Shown here: piece after piece, positions 17,582 through 25,898 of the stretch
Numbering within the stretch: the stretch's first letter is position 1
Layout of the letters: each line of letters begins with the position of its first letter
Source of the DNA: Chthonomonadaceae bacterium
GTDB lineage: Bacteria > Armatimonadota > Chthonomonadetes > Chthonomonadales > Chthonomonadaceae
Direction of reading: 5' to 3'
DNA: 44,865 nucleotides
Assembly (NCBI GenBank): GCA_025054835.1
Contig: JANWZQ010000075.1
Coordinates: 1 to 44,865 of the forward strand
Notes under the pieces: model-generated
What the model was told of the DNA's origin: nothing
Databases searched by the model: none
What the model saw: only the letters and a program-made list of their open reading frames with translations
Made by a program: the position numbers and the translations under genes

Positions 17582-18694
17582 TCAGTGCGCAGGCGCTGGC
17601 GCAACACCGGGCTGCCTCTGCTGCCGCTTGGCGCGCGCATCCGCTTCCAGCACGGCGCGTTGCCACCTCCGGAACGTGACCTCCTCGCGCCGCGCCGCCT
17701 CACGGTCCCCCATGCGCTGGTACACCCGCGCCAGATAGAGGTGGATCTCTCCCTTCCGGGGATTGGCCCTGAGCGCCTGCTGGAAGTAGGCCGCGGCGTC
17801 CGGGAACCGTTGCGCGTTCTGCGCGTTCATGCCCAGTTCAATCCAGATCGTCGTCTTGTCCTTTGCCATCTCCAGGGCGCGCTTCAGATACTCTTCCGCC
17901 CGATCGTACACCCGGGCGTAGGAGTACACCTTGCCCAGATGGTGCAGATAGGCATACTTGTTCGGTTCCGCCTCCAGCGCCAGCTCCGCATAACGGGCCG
18001 CACGGGCGTAATCGCCCCGCGTGCTGTACGCTCCGCTCAGCACAAAGTAAGCCAGCCCCCGATCCCCCGCACGCCGGATGTACTCCTCTACCAGACGACG
18101 TACCTCCTCCTCGGCCCCCTCACGGGATAGCAACAGGGCCAGTGAGAGGTAGGGGGGCGCCAGATCTGGCTCGAGCGCAATGGCCAGGCGGAACTGCTGG
18201 ATCGCCTGCCGGTACTGCCGCATCTCCTGAAGGGCAAGCCCCCGGTAGTGATGCGCCAACCCGCTCCCCGGGGCCAGCTCCAGCTCCCGCCGGAAGGCGG
18301 CATCGGCCCGGGCCGCCTGCCCCTGGTTGTGATACAGCACCCCCAGGTTGTGATAGACCACCGGGGACTCCGGGGCCAGCCGGATCGCTGCCAGAAACTC
18401 CTTCTCCGCCTCCGCAGGTCGACCGGCAGCGGCCAGCGCCATACCATAGCGCGATCGTGCCTCGAAGTCCCGCGGCGACCGTTCAACCTCGGCACGCATG
18501 GCCGCCAGATCCGGCGCAACAGACGCAACGTTCTGTGCCGGTACTGCCGGTCGTGCCGCAGGCGTACCCTCCTCCGGAACCTCGAACCACGAACGAGGCA
18601 GGCTCAGGTAGGTCACGCCAACCACTGCCAGCACACCGAGCAACACCAGCAGGCGCTTGCGCGAAGCAGATTGTGTGGAGCCTGTTTGCGTCAT
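17582..18694 (-). CDS. Membrane-anchored TPR protein
   Basis: The 370-residue product has one N-terminal membrane segment (KRLLVLLGVLAVVGVTYLSL, residues 14-33), a short linker, and then about six or seven tetratricopeptide repeats from residue 60 to 350, for example YRQAIQQFRLAIALEPDLAPPYLSLAL and FPDAAAYFQQALRANPRKGEIHLYLA in its pattern. It is probably a periplasmic scaffold tethered to the inner membrane. It lies directly before the ASPIC/UnbV lipoprotein gene, with only 15-40 bases between; TPR and ASPIC/UnbV proteins are often neighbours, which suggests they work together. It has its own good promoter. Confidence 0.87.
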   Translation of the reverse strand: MTQTGSTQSASRKRLLVLLGVLAVVGVTYLSLPRSWFEVPEEGTPAARPAVPAQNVASVAPDLAAMRAEVERSPRDFEARSRYGMALAAAGRPAEAEKEFLAAIRLAPESPVVYHNLGVLYHNQGQAARADAAFRRELELAPGSGLAHHYRGLALQEMRQYRQAIQQFRLAIALEPDLAPPYLSLALLLSREGAEEEVRRLVEEYIRRAGDRGLAYFVLSGAYSTRGDYARAARYAELALEAEPNKYAYLHHLGKVYSYARVYDRAEEYLKRALEMAKDKTTIWIELGMNAQNAQRFPDAAAYFQQALRANPRKGEIHLYLARVYQRMGDREAARREEVTFRRWQRAVLEADARAKRQQRQPGVAPAPAH

Positions 18695-18747
18695 CGATCT
18701 GCGTTACGGCCAGTCGCAACATCCGCCAGCCGGCCGGAGTGCGCATC

Positions 18748-18776
18748 ACTATACCAGAGAGTACGCCAGAACGCAA
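18748..18776 (-). promoter_or_regulatory. Promoter of the TPR/ASPIC-UnbV pair
   Basis: On the minus strand TTGCGT (18776-18771), 17-base spacer, TATAGT (18753-18748). It lies about 55 bases before the TPR gene, between it and the end of the glycoside hydrolase gene. Confidence 0.75.
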
Positions 18777-18783
18777 TCCATCG

Positions 18784-20904
18784 TCACGGTGTCCCCTTGC
18801 GCGCGCTCCGCAACGGGGCTCGCGAGGCCCGCCGTGTATAGATCTCCCGGTGCACGGCGCGTGCCGCCGCCACCATCTCCGGGTAGGGCGTGTCGGTCAC
18901 AGTCAGGAAACCGATGTTGTAGTTCTCCCCGTCCAGCGCGCGGCCCGTCAGTGGTTCATCGGTCAGCTGGAACCAGTGGCACCCCACAAACGCCGGATGG
19001 TCCACCACGCTGCGCACGTAGTCCCGGTACATGGCCGCCCGCTCTTTCTGATCCGCCGCAGCCACAAGGCCGGTATGGAACATCCCGCGGTCCAGCGCAC
19101 CGAAGTGAAACTCCCCGATGATGCAGGGCCGGTTTAACGCGTTCACAAAGTCCCACGCCGCAGGCTCCACACGTGGTTGATAGATGTTGAAGCTGACCAC
19201 ATCGCAGAACTCGGCGCTGGCTTCCACTGCCTCCGGCGTGCGCCACGCGAAGCGACACCCCAGATACAGGTGATCCGGATCCGAACGCTTCAGAGTGTCC
19301 CGCACCGTTCGAAAGTACTCCCGGGCCAGACTCCGCACGAAAGCGCTCAGGTCCTCCCGGGCCGCCGTGCGTGCCGGGGCTTGCAGCGAGATCGGCGCCT
19401 GCATCGCCTCCCAGGACGCGAAATCGGTTCCCCATGCTGCGTTCAACCGGGCGACCTCCCCGTATTTCTGGCGCAACTGGCTCAGAAACGCACGCTTGGC
19501 CGGGGACACGGGGGCCTCCGCGCTCAACGTGCCGAGGGCCAGACCGTAACGCCCTTCCTCACCGGAGTCGCCCCAGCTCAACTCGTTGTCCACAAAGTAA
19601 CCGAGGCAGAACGGGTCCCCCTTGACCTTCGCAATCACGCTCTCCAGCGATCGCGCCACACTCTGTGCAAACCGCGGGTCGAACGGATCGTGCATTTTGC
19701 CCCAGTAGTCCGATCCGCTGCTGACCCGCGCATGATCCCCCTCGATGTGCGCGGTAGCCACATAGGGCACCTGCCGGTTGCCGTACAGACGGCTGTCCGA
19801 CCAGTTGCCCACCGTGTTGAAGCCCCACGACTTCAAACGCCGCAACACAAAATTCAGCCAGACGGTCTCGTAATCCCGGCCGAACTTGCGTTCCAGATTG
19901 GCGTTCCGGAAGTTGAACGTGACCCCCTCCTTCACGGGCCCGGAGTGGACCTGGGTGACGTAGCCATAGTGCCGGGCCAGAGGATCGTCCTTCTCCGGCA
20001 ACCATGCGAACATATACTCCCGGCCGGTGATGATCGTTGTATCAAACAGAGCCACACAGTCCATCCCCACCGAGAAGAACAGGCGTCCCTCCGGCGTCAC
20101 CAACCACCACTTCCCGTCATACTTCTCCGCGCGGAAGAACCCCGTGGCTTTCAGCTGCGGGCCAGAAGCCCACCCGCCATATGCATCTCGATCCGGCAGG
20201 GCAGGGCGGCGCTTCAATTCTGCTTCCTCCTGCGCACGCCGCACCGCGAACTCCGACGCATCTTTCAGCTTCCCCGGCCAGTCCGCGTGCGCATACTGCC
20301 CGAACGGATCCACAATCCGCTCCAGAGACCCGCGTGGGGGCGCCAGCCGCACATGATCTACCAGCAACCGCACCGGCCGCACCGGCCGATGCAGAAAGAT
20401 CTGGAAAGCGACCACGTGTCCCGGGTTGAACGTCTCGTCCCCGTACGCACCGATGCTCGTCCCCTGCGCCACAGGGGGCAGACCACGCATGCCAGACTTC
20501 ATCGGGTCCGCACCAACCGGCATGAAGACCGTCATGGTCCTGCCGGGCCCGATGGTCCCGCTGCCCGTCCGGCAATGCTTGACTCCGTCGGCACGCGGGT
20601 CATCGTCCATGCGCACATAGAAAGAGACAGGCTCCTTGCCCGGGTTTGTCAGGTCCAGCAGTAGCCCGGCCGTGCGGCTCCAGTCCCACGGTTGTTTCGG
20701 GCGGAAGGTCACATTCGGCCACTCCATCGTCTGGAACTCGACTGCGAGGGCACGCTTCCCGTGTGTCACCCCCTGATTCACCGCAGTGACCCGCGTGTGA
20801 TTGGCCTCCAGCGCCGTAACCTCCGCATCCGTTTCAAACGAATACAGGTCCATTCCAGAAGCTCCCAGCACCCCGCAGAGCAACAGCGCAGCATACCACC
20901 CCAT
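18784..20904 (-). CDS. Secreted agarase-like glycoside hydrolase (GH50-like)
   Basis: Predicted exported hydrolase of 706 residues. A short signal peptide (WYAALLLCGVLGASG) leads into an N-terminal beta-sandwich of about 190 residues that looks like a carbohydrate-binding module. The catalytic TIM barrel starts near residue 240 with ATGFFRAEKYDGKWWLVTPEGRLFFSVG, the phrase typical of beta-agarases. The candidate acid/base is Glu441 in YFVDNELSWGD and the nucleophile Glu598 in CIIGEFHFGALD. Agar is only one possibility; many bacteria of non-marine origin carry relatives with unknown substrates. GGCAGGAGG before the ATG is a strong ribosome site. It is transcribed away from lexA. Confidence 0.85.
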   Translation of the reverse strand: MGWYAALLLCGVLGASGMDLYSFETDAEVTALEANHTRVTAVNQGVTHGKRALAVEFQTMEWPNVTFRPKQPWDWSRTAGLLLDLTNPGKEPVSFYVRMDDDPRADGVKHCRTGSGTIGPGRTMTVFMPVGADPMKSGMRGLPPVAQGTSIGAYGDETFNPGHVVAFQIFLHRPVRPVRLLVDHVRLAPPRGSLERIVDPFGQYAHADWPGKLKDASEFAVRRAQEEAELKRRPALPDRDAYGGWASGPQLKATGFFRAEKYDGKWWLVTPEGRLFFSVGMDCVALFDTTIITGREYMFAWLPEKDDPLARHYGYVTQVHSGPVKEGVTFNFRNANLERKFGRDYETVWLNFVLRRLKSWGFNTVGNWSDSRLYGNRQVPYVATAHIEGDHARVSSGSDYWGKMHDPFDPRFAQSVARSLESVIAKVKGDPFCLGYFVDNELSWGDSGEEGRYGLALGTLSAEAPVSPAKRAFLSQLRQKYGEVARLNAAWGTDFASWEAMQAPISLQAPARTAAREDLSAFVRSLAREYFRTVRDTLKRSDPDHLYLGCRFAWRTPEAVEASAEFCDVVSFNIYQPRVEPAAWDFVNALNRPCIIGEFHFGALDRGMFHTGLVAAADQKERAAMYRDYVRSVVDHPAFVGCHWFQLTDEPLTGRALDGENYNIGFLTVTDTPYPEMVAAARAVHREIYTRRASRAPLRSARKGTP

Positions 20905-21047
20905 GTTCGCACCTCCTGCCCCCGGCGCAGGCCGGGAGAAGACTGCTACTACTGCCTCCTTCCCGAACGCCCGGGCTGAATCCTTCTCTGGCCCATCGAA
21001 CCGGCAATAGATGTGCGGAGAAAAGCATCGAAATTCCGTGAAAGGGC

Positions 21048-21077
21048 TTGACAGGAGTGTAGAAAAAGATGTACAGT
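21048..21077 (+). promoter_or_regulatory. lexA promoter with a candidate operator
   Basis: TTGACA (21048-21053) and TACAGT (21072-21077) with 18 bases between. Across the spacer and -10 there is an imperfect inverted repeat, AGTGTA (21056-21061) and TACAGT (21072-21077). LexA normally represses its own gene, so this repeat is a candidate operator, but it does not match a known LexA box. Confidence 0.65.
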
Positions 21078-21125
21078 AGACGAAGATGCGTCACATAAAT
21101 TAGCAAGGCAGGGAGGATGCAACGG

Positions 21126-21761
21126 ATGACCCGCGGTCTCACCGAGAAGCAGCAGAAGATACTGGCGTTCCTGGAAGAGTACGTCAACGAAAAAGGATAC
21201 CCCCCCAGTATCCGCGAAATTGGAACTGCCTTCAACATCTCCAGCTTGCGCGGCGTCACAGTGCATCTGGACGCGCTGGAGCGCAAGGGCATGATCAAGC
21301 GCGCCAACACGTCGCGCTCCATTACTATCATCGGCAAGACCGGCGCCACCGCGCCCAGCCGGTACGTTGCCTTCGTGCCCCTGGTCGGCACCATTGCCGC
21401 AGGAGTGCCCATCACAGCCAGTCAGAACCTGGAGGGCTACGTTCCCGTGCCGAAGGAGCTGGTGCGGAACGCGCAGGGTGCTTTTGCTCTGCGCGTGCGC
21501 GGTGACTCCATGATTGGCGCGCATATCATGCCGCGGGATCTGGTGATCATCAAACCGCAGACCACAGCCGACAATGGTGACCTGGTCGCAGTGCTGCTGG
21601 GAGATGAGGCAACCGTCAAGCATATCCAGTTCACCGAGGACGGCGTGAAGTTGCTGGCCGCCAACCCGGCCTACGAGCCCATCGAGATCCGGCGGGAGGA
21701 CAGCCGGATCATTGGCAAGGTGATCGGCCTGATCCGTGATTACGACGGGCACGGATACTGA
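21126..21761 (+). CDS. lexA: LexA repressor (SOS response)
   Basis: Represses DNA-repair genes until RecA filaments trigger self-cleavage. The 211-residue protein has an N-terminal winged helix (LTEKQQKILAFLEEYV, then PPSIREIGTAFNISS with the recognition helix RGVTVHLDALERKG) and a C-terminal peptidase domain. The cleavage bond is Ala92-Gly93 in GTIAAGVP, the nucleophile Ser128 in RGDSM, and the base Lys165 in EATVKHI. The ATG at 21126 is used because GGGAGG lies nine bases upstream; the ATG at 21117 touches that site. ruvB, a common SOS target, lies 16 kb away in the same window but is not linked. Confidence 0.97.
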   Translation: MTRGLTEKQQKILAFLEEYVNEKGYPPSIREIGTAFNISSLRGVTVHLDALERKGMIKRANTSRSITIIGKTGATAPSRYVAFVPLVGTIAAGVPITASQNLEGYVPVPKELVRNAQGAFALRVRGDSMIGAHIMPRDLVIIKPQTTADNGDLVAVLLGDEATVKHIQFTEDGVKLLAANPAYEPIEIRREDSRIIGKVIGLIRDYDGHGY

Positions 21762-21774
21762 ACCGGTTTCCCTC

Positions 21775-21832
21775 ACAGATATCCCGGCCTGCATCGTGCT
21801 CACGGATCGAGCGGGATCACCGGGAGATCTGT
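21775..21832 (+). promoter_or_regulatory. Long inverted repeat masking the next ribosome site
   Basis: ACAGATATCCCGG (21775-21787) and CCGGGAGATCTGT (21820-21832) are complementary at 12 of 13 positions with a 32-base loop. The right arm contains GGGAG, the likely ribosome site of the propeller protein gene that starts at 21837. A folded transcript would hide it. Confidence 0.45.
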
Positions 21833-21836
21833 CACC

Positions 21837-24392
21837 ATGAGAAGTACTGCAGCATGCCTCGGCACGTTGCTCCTGCTCCTGCCTGCACACGCATGGGGCG
21901 ACTGGCCTACCGTGCGGGGCAACCCGCAACGCACCGGATACACGGAGGTTCCGGTGCGTCCTCCCTTTCAGATCCTCTGGGTGCGGCACTTCGCCCGGGA
22001 GCGCATCAGCTCTGCGGTTGAGCCCATTGTCATGAACCGGCGTGTCTTCATCGGCACGCATCAGGGAAATCTCTACGCGCTCCATGCGGAGACCGGTCAA
22101 CCCCTCTGGCGCTACCGGACGCAGGGTGCCTTCCTCCACTCTCCAGCATGTGCCGATGAGCGGGTCATTGCTGGCAGCACCGATGGCGTCCTGCACGCGG
22201 TAGATGCACGCACAGGCAAGGCACAATGGCATCTCAGGACGGATAGCGGGGGCTTCGCAGCCTCCCCGACTCTGCACAACGGTCGGGCCTATATCGGCAC
22301 GCGCCGGGGTACCCTCCTGGCAGTCGACATCCGCACCGGAAAGATCGCCTGGAGCACCCGCCTGCCCGCTCCCAGCCGACAGACCGCTGCCGTCGCCGGG
22401 GAGCGCCTCTACCTCGTTGCGGAAGACCTGCGGGCGCGTGCCTTCGATACCGCGACCGGCCGGACGCTCTGGACCTCCGATCCCCTGTCAGGACAGAGCA
22501 GCCGGGACTATTATCCTGTGATTGCCCGGGCCAACAACCGCACGTTCGTCGTTGTGCGCACCGCACCGTACCATCAGATATCTCAACGCCTGCACCGCGA
22601 CGCGCATGAGCTCTGTCGGATCGCTGGTATCTCTCCGGGGTGGGAGGCCATTGAAGCGTGGTTGCGCAGCCCATCGGCCCGGGGAGACGCCATGCGCTGG
22701 AAACAGGAACAGGAGGCGCTCACGAAGTACCTGGAGGCCCATCGGGATGCGCGCACCTGCTACGTGCTGGACGCGGAGACGGGACGCCCGGCCTCTCAAC
22801 CGCCGATCCTTTATGCGGCCGGATGTCAGGGGGTCCCGGCACCGCCTGTAGTTCTGCCCGACGGCCGGTTGTTCACCCTGTATCGCAGCGCGTATGGCAA
22901 CTGGACGCTCGGCGTCGCGCCCATGGTCGCCCTGGGCTTTCTGGACCCGGCGACCGGAGCGATCACCCCGCTCGCCCACCGGCATGGCGAGACTCCCCCG
23001 TGGAACACCTTCTGGGGCACCGCGGACGAAAGCCAGAATGCAGTGATTGCCGGTCAGACTGCGCTCCTCGTCCACCAGAGCACCATCAGCGGGTTCGACT
23101 GGCAGACCGGCACACTGTTTCCCATCGCCGGCGATCGGGATAGCTGGGGTGGCTTCCGTAACCTGCTCTGGGCGCGCAACGAGTGGAACGGTCCGGCGCG
23201 TGGTGGCGTTGCTGTGGCCGACGGACGCCTCTACTGGCAGACGGGAAGCCGCGTGCTGTGCATCCAGTCGGATCGTGAGGGGACGTCTGCCCGCGACACA
23301 GCGATCGACGCCGCATCGTTGCCCGCAGAGCAGGTTCCGCAGGGCGATTTCAAAGTGGAGCGGGTCCGGAAGGAGCTCGCGGAAACAGTAGAAGAGTGGT
23401 TGAGCCAGCCATGGATGCCCCTCTGCATGGAGCCCGGTCTGGCCGGACGCGAGTTCGCTTTCGACCACTCCGGCGAGATCTTCGAAGCCCTGGCGTGGGC
23501 CTACCCGCATCTGCCGGGGCCGTTACAACAGAAGGTAAAAGCGGCTCTGTCGAAACTGTGGGCGGAGCATCCGCCGTACACAGCGGCCACACGTCTGCCC
23601 CTGCGACAGGGCGCGCCCCGGGAATGGTCCCCTGCCCCCGCGGATCTGCGCGAGCCCGCCGATGCGCCTCTCCCGCACCCCTTCGGCAATCTGTACGCCG
23701 TGTGGCTCTACGCGGAGCGCTGCGGAGAGTGGGCCCGGGTACGCGAGGCGTGGCCGCAAATGCAACAGAGCGTGCAGGAATTCCAACAGACCGGGTGGTC
23801 CCTGAACGGGCAGAAGGGAGATCTGTACGCGAATCGCTACCTGTCGGCATGGATCGCAGTGGAGAAGATGGCGCAACGCATGCAGGACATGGGGATGGCG
23901 CAACAGGCGCGTCAGGAGCGCGAGCGCCTGCAGAACGCCCTGCTGACCTGGTGGAAGCGTGCGGCCCGCGAGGTCAAGCTCACGGTGATCCCTTCCATCA
24001 AGGAGTGGGATGAGTTCCTGAGCCGTGCTGACGCTCTCTTTCTCAACATCCGGACCCACCGGACCAGGCCAGCCCTGCTGCAGGATTTGAACCCGGAGAT
24101 CGCCGCCTTCCTGAAGCGGGAGGGTCTGGAGGATGTCCGGAAAGTTCTGGAGGTGTTCGAGGCACTCTGCCCGACGTGGCACCTGGTCGGTGAGGAGCGG
24201 CAGGTACACACCGGCGAGAACCTGTATGACCCGCCTGTGTTCGCGTTGAGCGCCTTCCGGGCCGCCGCATGGTTGCAGGACCTGCCTGTTGAAGCGCTCG
24301 CCTACCGTGCCGACATCCCCTTCTGCAAGGCCGATCTGTACCACATGCAGAAGCTAGCGATCTCGCTGGAGAAGGGCACGATGCGGCAGTAA
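21837..24392 (+). CDS. Secreted PQQ-like beta-propeller protein with a helical C-terminal domain
   Basis: The 851-residue product has a signal peptide ([15 protein letters not shown], cleaved near residue 21). Residues about 22-500 hold PQQ-enzyme-type propeller blades, e.g. [36 protein letters not shown] and [18 protein letters not shown]. An insert of about 90 residues with helical character interrupts the blades near residue 250. The last 330 residues are alpha-helical and tryptophan-rich, resembling an alpha/alpha-barrel; I do not recognise its family. There are no clear quinone-dehydrogenase catalytic motifs, so an enzyme call is not justified. A role in binding or processing extracellular polymers is possible. 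It converges on rplL. Confidence 0.8.
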   Translation: MRSTAACLGTLLLLLPAHAWGDWPTVRGNPQRTGYTEVPVRPPFQILWVRHFARERISSAVEPIVMNRRVFIGTHQGNLYALHAETGQPLWRYRTQGAFLHSPACADERVIAGSTDGVLHAVDARTGKAQWHLRTDSGGFAASPTLHNGRAYIGTRRGTLLAVDIRTGKIAWSTRLPAPSRQTAAVAGERLYLVAEDLRARAFDTATGRTLWTSDPLSGQSSRDYYPVIARANNRTFVVVRTAPYHQISQRLHRDAHELCRIAGISPGWEAIEAWLRSPSARGDAMRWKQEQEALTKYLEAHRDARTCYVLDAETGRPASQPPILYAAGCQGVPAPPVVLPDGRLFTLYRSAYGNWTLGVAPMVALGFLDPATGAITPLAHRHGETPPWNTFWGTADESQNAVIAGQTALLVHQSTISGFDWQTGTLFPIAGDRDSWGGFRNLLWARNEWNGPARGGVAVADGRLYWQTGSRVLCIQSDREGTSARDTAIDAASLPAEQVPQGDFKVERVRKELAETVEEWLSQPWMPLCMEPGLAGREFAFDHSGEIFEALAWAYPHLPGPLQQKVKAALSKLWAEHPPYTAATRLPLRQGAPREWSPAPADLREPADAPLPHPFGNLYAVWLYAERCGEWARVREAWPQMQQSVQEFQQTGWSLNGQKGDLYANRYLSAWIAVEKMAQRMQDMGMAQQARQERERLQNALLTWWKRAAREVKLTVIPSIKEWDEFLSRADALFLNIRTHRTRPALLQDLNPEIAAFLKREGLEDVRKVLEVFEALCPTWHLVGEERQVHTGENLYDPPVFALSAFRAAAWLQDLPVEALAYRADIPFCKADLYHMQKLAISLEKGTMRQ

Positions 24393-24983
24393 CAGGGAAG
24401 CGCAGAAGCAGCGGGGCCGCGGGCCCGGGCTGTGGGAGCCCCTTGTTATTGTAGAGGTAGCAGAGGACCGTTTCACGTGAACCGGTCCTCTGCTACTCTG
24501 GCCTCTGTCAGCAGGAGGGCCGGGAACAGAACCGGGCCACCGTTTCACGTGAAACGGTAGCCCTGTCAGCGGCGACGCGGCCGGCTTGACCTCCACGGTT
24601 GCGCCCTCGGCCTCCAGTTTTGCCTTGATCGCCTTGGCGTCGTCGGCATTGACGCCCTGTTTCACCTTGGAGGGCACGGTCTCTACCAGATCTTTGGACT
24701 CCTTGAGCCCGAGGCCGGTGATCTCCCGGATCACTTTGATAACGCCCAGGCGCTTCTCGCCGGCGGCCGTCAGGATCACATCGAACGACGTGACCTCCTC
24801 CGCGGCGGGGGCCGCCTCGGCGGCGGCAGCGGCCGGAGCCGCCCCGGGCATGGCGGCAACAGCTACCGGGGCCGCAGCGGACACCCCGAAGACCTCCTGC
24901 AACTGCTTGGACAGCTCGGACAGTTGCAACACTGACATGTTCTTGATCGCTTCAATGATCTCTTCGTTGGTCAGAGTAGACAT
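24354..24983 (-). CDS. rplL: 50S ribosomal protein L7/L12 with lost stop and long C-terminal extension
   Basis: The stalk protein that recruits translation factors. Residues 1-133 are a complete L7/L12: N-terminal dimer domain ([21 protein letters not shown]), Ala/Pro hinge, and C-terminal domain with [12 protein letters not shown] and ending EGATVEVK. Normally a stop follows at once. Here the frame continues for 76 codons with Pro/Ser/Arg-rich residues through two parS-like palindromes and ends inside the 3' end of the convergent propeller gene. A TGA at 24568-24566 lies one base out of frame, 16 bases after the last conserved codon. A small indel, real or from sequencing, is the most likely cause; a true extension is possible. 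Confidence 0.93.
   Translation of the reverse strand: MSTLTNEEIIEAIKNMSVLQLSELSKQLQEVFGVSAAAPVAVAAMPGAAPAAAAAEAAPAAEEVTSFDVILTAAGEKRLGVIKVIREITGLGLKESKDLVETVPSKVKQGVNADDAKAIKAKLEAEGATVEVKPAASPLTGLPFHVKRWPGSVPGPPADRGQSSRGPVHVKRSSATSTITRGSHSPGPRPRCFCASLLLPHRALLQRDR
24457..24496. repeat. 40-bp palindrome containing a parS-like site
   Basis: Perfect 14-bp arms (24457-24470 and 24483-24496) surround a core that itself is nearly palindromic, with one mismatched pair. The centre reads GTTTCACGTGAACC, two positions (one symmetric pair) from the bacterial parS core. No T-run follows on either strand, so it is not a classical terminator. Confidence 0.75.
24534..24563. repeat. parS centromere-like site in a 30-bp palindrome
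   Basis: The core GTTTCACGTGAAAC (24542-24555) is identical to the conserved 14 bp of chromosomal parS sites bound by ParB/Spo0J. It is part of a perfect 20-bp palindrome (24539-24558) and of a 30-bp one with a single mismatched pair. The centre is 72 bases from that of the first site. No parA or parB is in the window. Confidence 0.8.
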
Positions 24984-25012
24984 GGTTCTCTCCTCAATAC
25001 CGGGTCATGGCA

Positions 25013-25564
25013 TCACGACGGTTCCGTTGCAGGAGCGGGTGAGCCCTGCTTGTCGGCAATCGCCTGAATGGTGCGCACGAACTCGCCAATGATGTTATCC
25101 AGGGTGAATACCAGTTCGCTGATCGGCGCGTTGATCGATCCGATGACCTGCGCGATGATCTGCTCTCTGGGTGGCAGCTTCGAGAGCGCGGTCACCTGCT
25201 CTGGCGTGTAGAGTTTGCCCTCGATCAATCCCGCTTTGACCTTGACCTCGGGCTTGTTGCGCACGTCGCGCAGGAAATCGAGAACGGCTTTGGCCGAGGC
25301 GACGATATCCTGCTGTGCAAACGCCACAGCGGTCGGACCGGTCAGCAGTTTCTCGAACTCTGGTGTCAGCCGGTCGCCCAGAGCACGCTGGAAGAGCGTG
25401 TTCTTGACGATATGGTACTCGGCGCCCACCGCGCGCAGCTTCTTGCGCAACTCCGTTACCTCGGCCACGGTCAGTCCCCGGTACTCGGTCAGGATCAGGC
25501 CCTGGCTTCTGGCGAGAATATCGCGCAATGCGGCTACCGTCTCCACTTTCTGCTGGTTGGGCAT
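25013..25564 (-). CDS. rplJ: 50S ribosomal protein L10
   Basis: Base of the ribosomal stalk; binds 23S rRNA and L7/L12 dimers. The 183-residue product shows the family blocks LILTEYRGLTVAEVTELRKKLR, EYHIVKNTLFQRAL and a C-terminal L12-binding helix (LVFTLDNIIGEFVRTIQAIAD). It is followed after 29 bases by rplL. An L10-type leader with an attenuator lies upstream, the classical feedback arrangement in which the L10-L12 complex binds its own mRNA. rplK and rplA are not directly upstream; gmhB is. Confidence 0.97.
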   Translation of the reverse strand: MPNQQKVETVAALRDILARSQGLILTEYRGLTVAEVTELRKKLRAVGAEYHIVKNTLFQRALGDRLTPEFEKLLTGPTAVAFAQQDIVASAKAVLDFLRDVRNKPEVKVKAGLIEGKLYTPEQVTALSKLPPREQIIAQVIGSINAPISELVFTLDNIIGEFVRTIQAIADKQGSPAPATEPS

Positions 25565-25618
25565 GGTTCTTCTCCTCGCTCGGTCACGAGCGTTACCTCC
25601 GGCTCGGCGCAGGGCAAC

Positions 25619-25669
25619 AAAAAAGCCGGGCCCGCGCGGCGCTTCACGGCAGACGCGGCGAATCCCGGC
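25619..25669 (-). terminator. Attenuator in the rplJ leader
   Basis: On the minus strand GCCGGG (25669-25664) pairs with CCCGGC (25630-25625), with further GC pairing inside, and is followed at once by TTTTTT. It lies 55 bases before the rplJ ATG, within the untranslated leader, so it can end transcription early when L10-L12 is in excess. Confidence 0.85.
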
Positions 25670-25826
25670 GCAAGGGCTGGCGCAACCAGCCTGCGTGTGG
25701 CTCTCAGGAACTCGTCTCGACCTCGGCGGGCTCCCGGATGGGATTTAAGTCCGCCCCGTCATAAGAGGACGGGGGTCCGGACACCGGCTGTCTGCGGTGA
25801 GCATGAGCGGATACTTTCTGTAACCG
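25670..25826 (-). promoter_or_regulatory. L10-type ribosomal protein leader
   Basis: The untranslated rplJ leader runs about 260 bases from the promoter. It has a clear hairpin (CCCCGTC pairing with GACGGGG near 25755-25775), an internal GGACTTAAATCC stretch, and GCCGAGGT at 25727-25720, features that resemble L10 leaders. The attenuator follows. I infer binding by L10-L12; no covariance search was possible. Confidence 0.65.
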
Positions 25827-25832
25827 CCGTTG

Positions 25833-25862
25833 ATGATGGCATGCATCGGCCCCGGTTGTCAA
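25833..25862 (-). promoter_or_regulatory. Promoter of rplJL
   Basis: TTGACA (25862-25857) with an 18-base spacer to CATCAT (25838-25833) on the minus strand. It lies just after gmhB and makes rplJL independent of the upstream genes. Confidence 0.65.
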
Positions 25863-25898
25863 GGGGATAGCCGCAGGGGAGATGCACACGCCGGCAGC

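Noticed and set aside
19177-20664. Plus-strand frame of 495 codons opposite the agarase-like gene
   Set aside because: No family resemblance; the minus-strand protein has clear catalytic motifs throughout.
14777-20904. Polysaccharide utilisation locus of the SusCD type
   Set aside because: No SusC/SusD-like genes or TonB receptors; the hydrolases are scattered on both strands.
20949-22277. Minus-strand frame of 442 codons opposite lexA
   Set aside because: Runs through lexA and its promoter in antisense with no recognisable domain.
24457-24563. The palindromes as ordinary terminators of the convergent genes
   Set aside because: Neither stem is followed by a T-run, and the centres match parS; the idea is kept only as an alternative.
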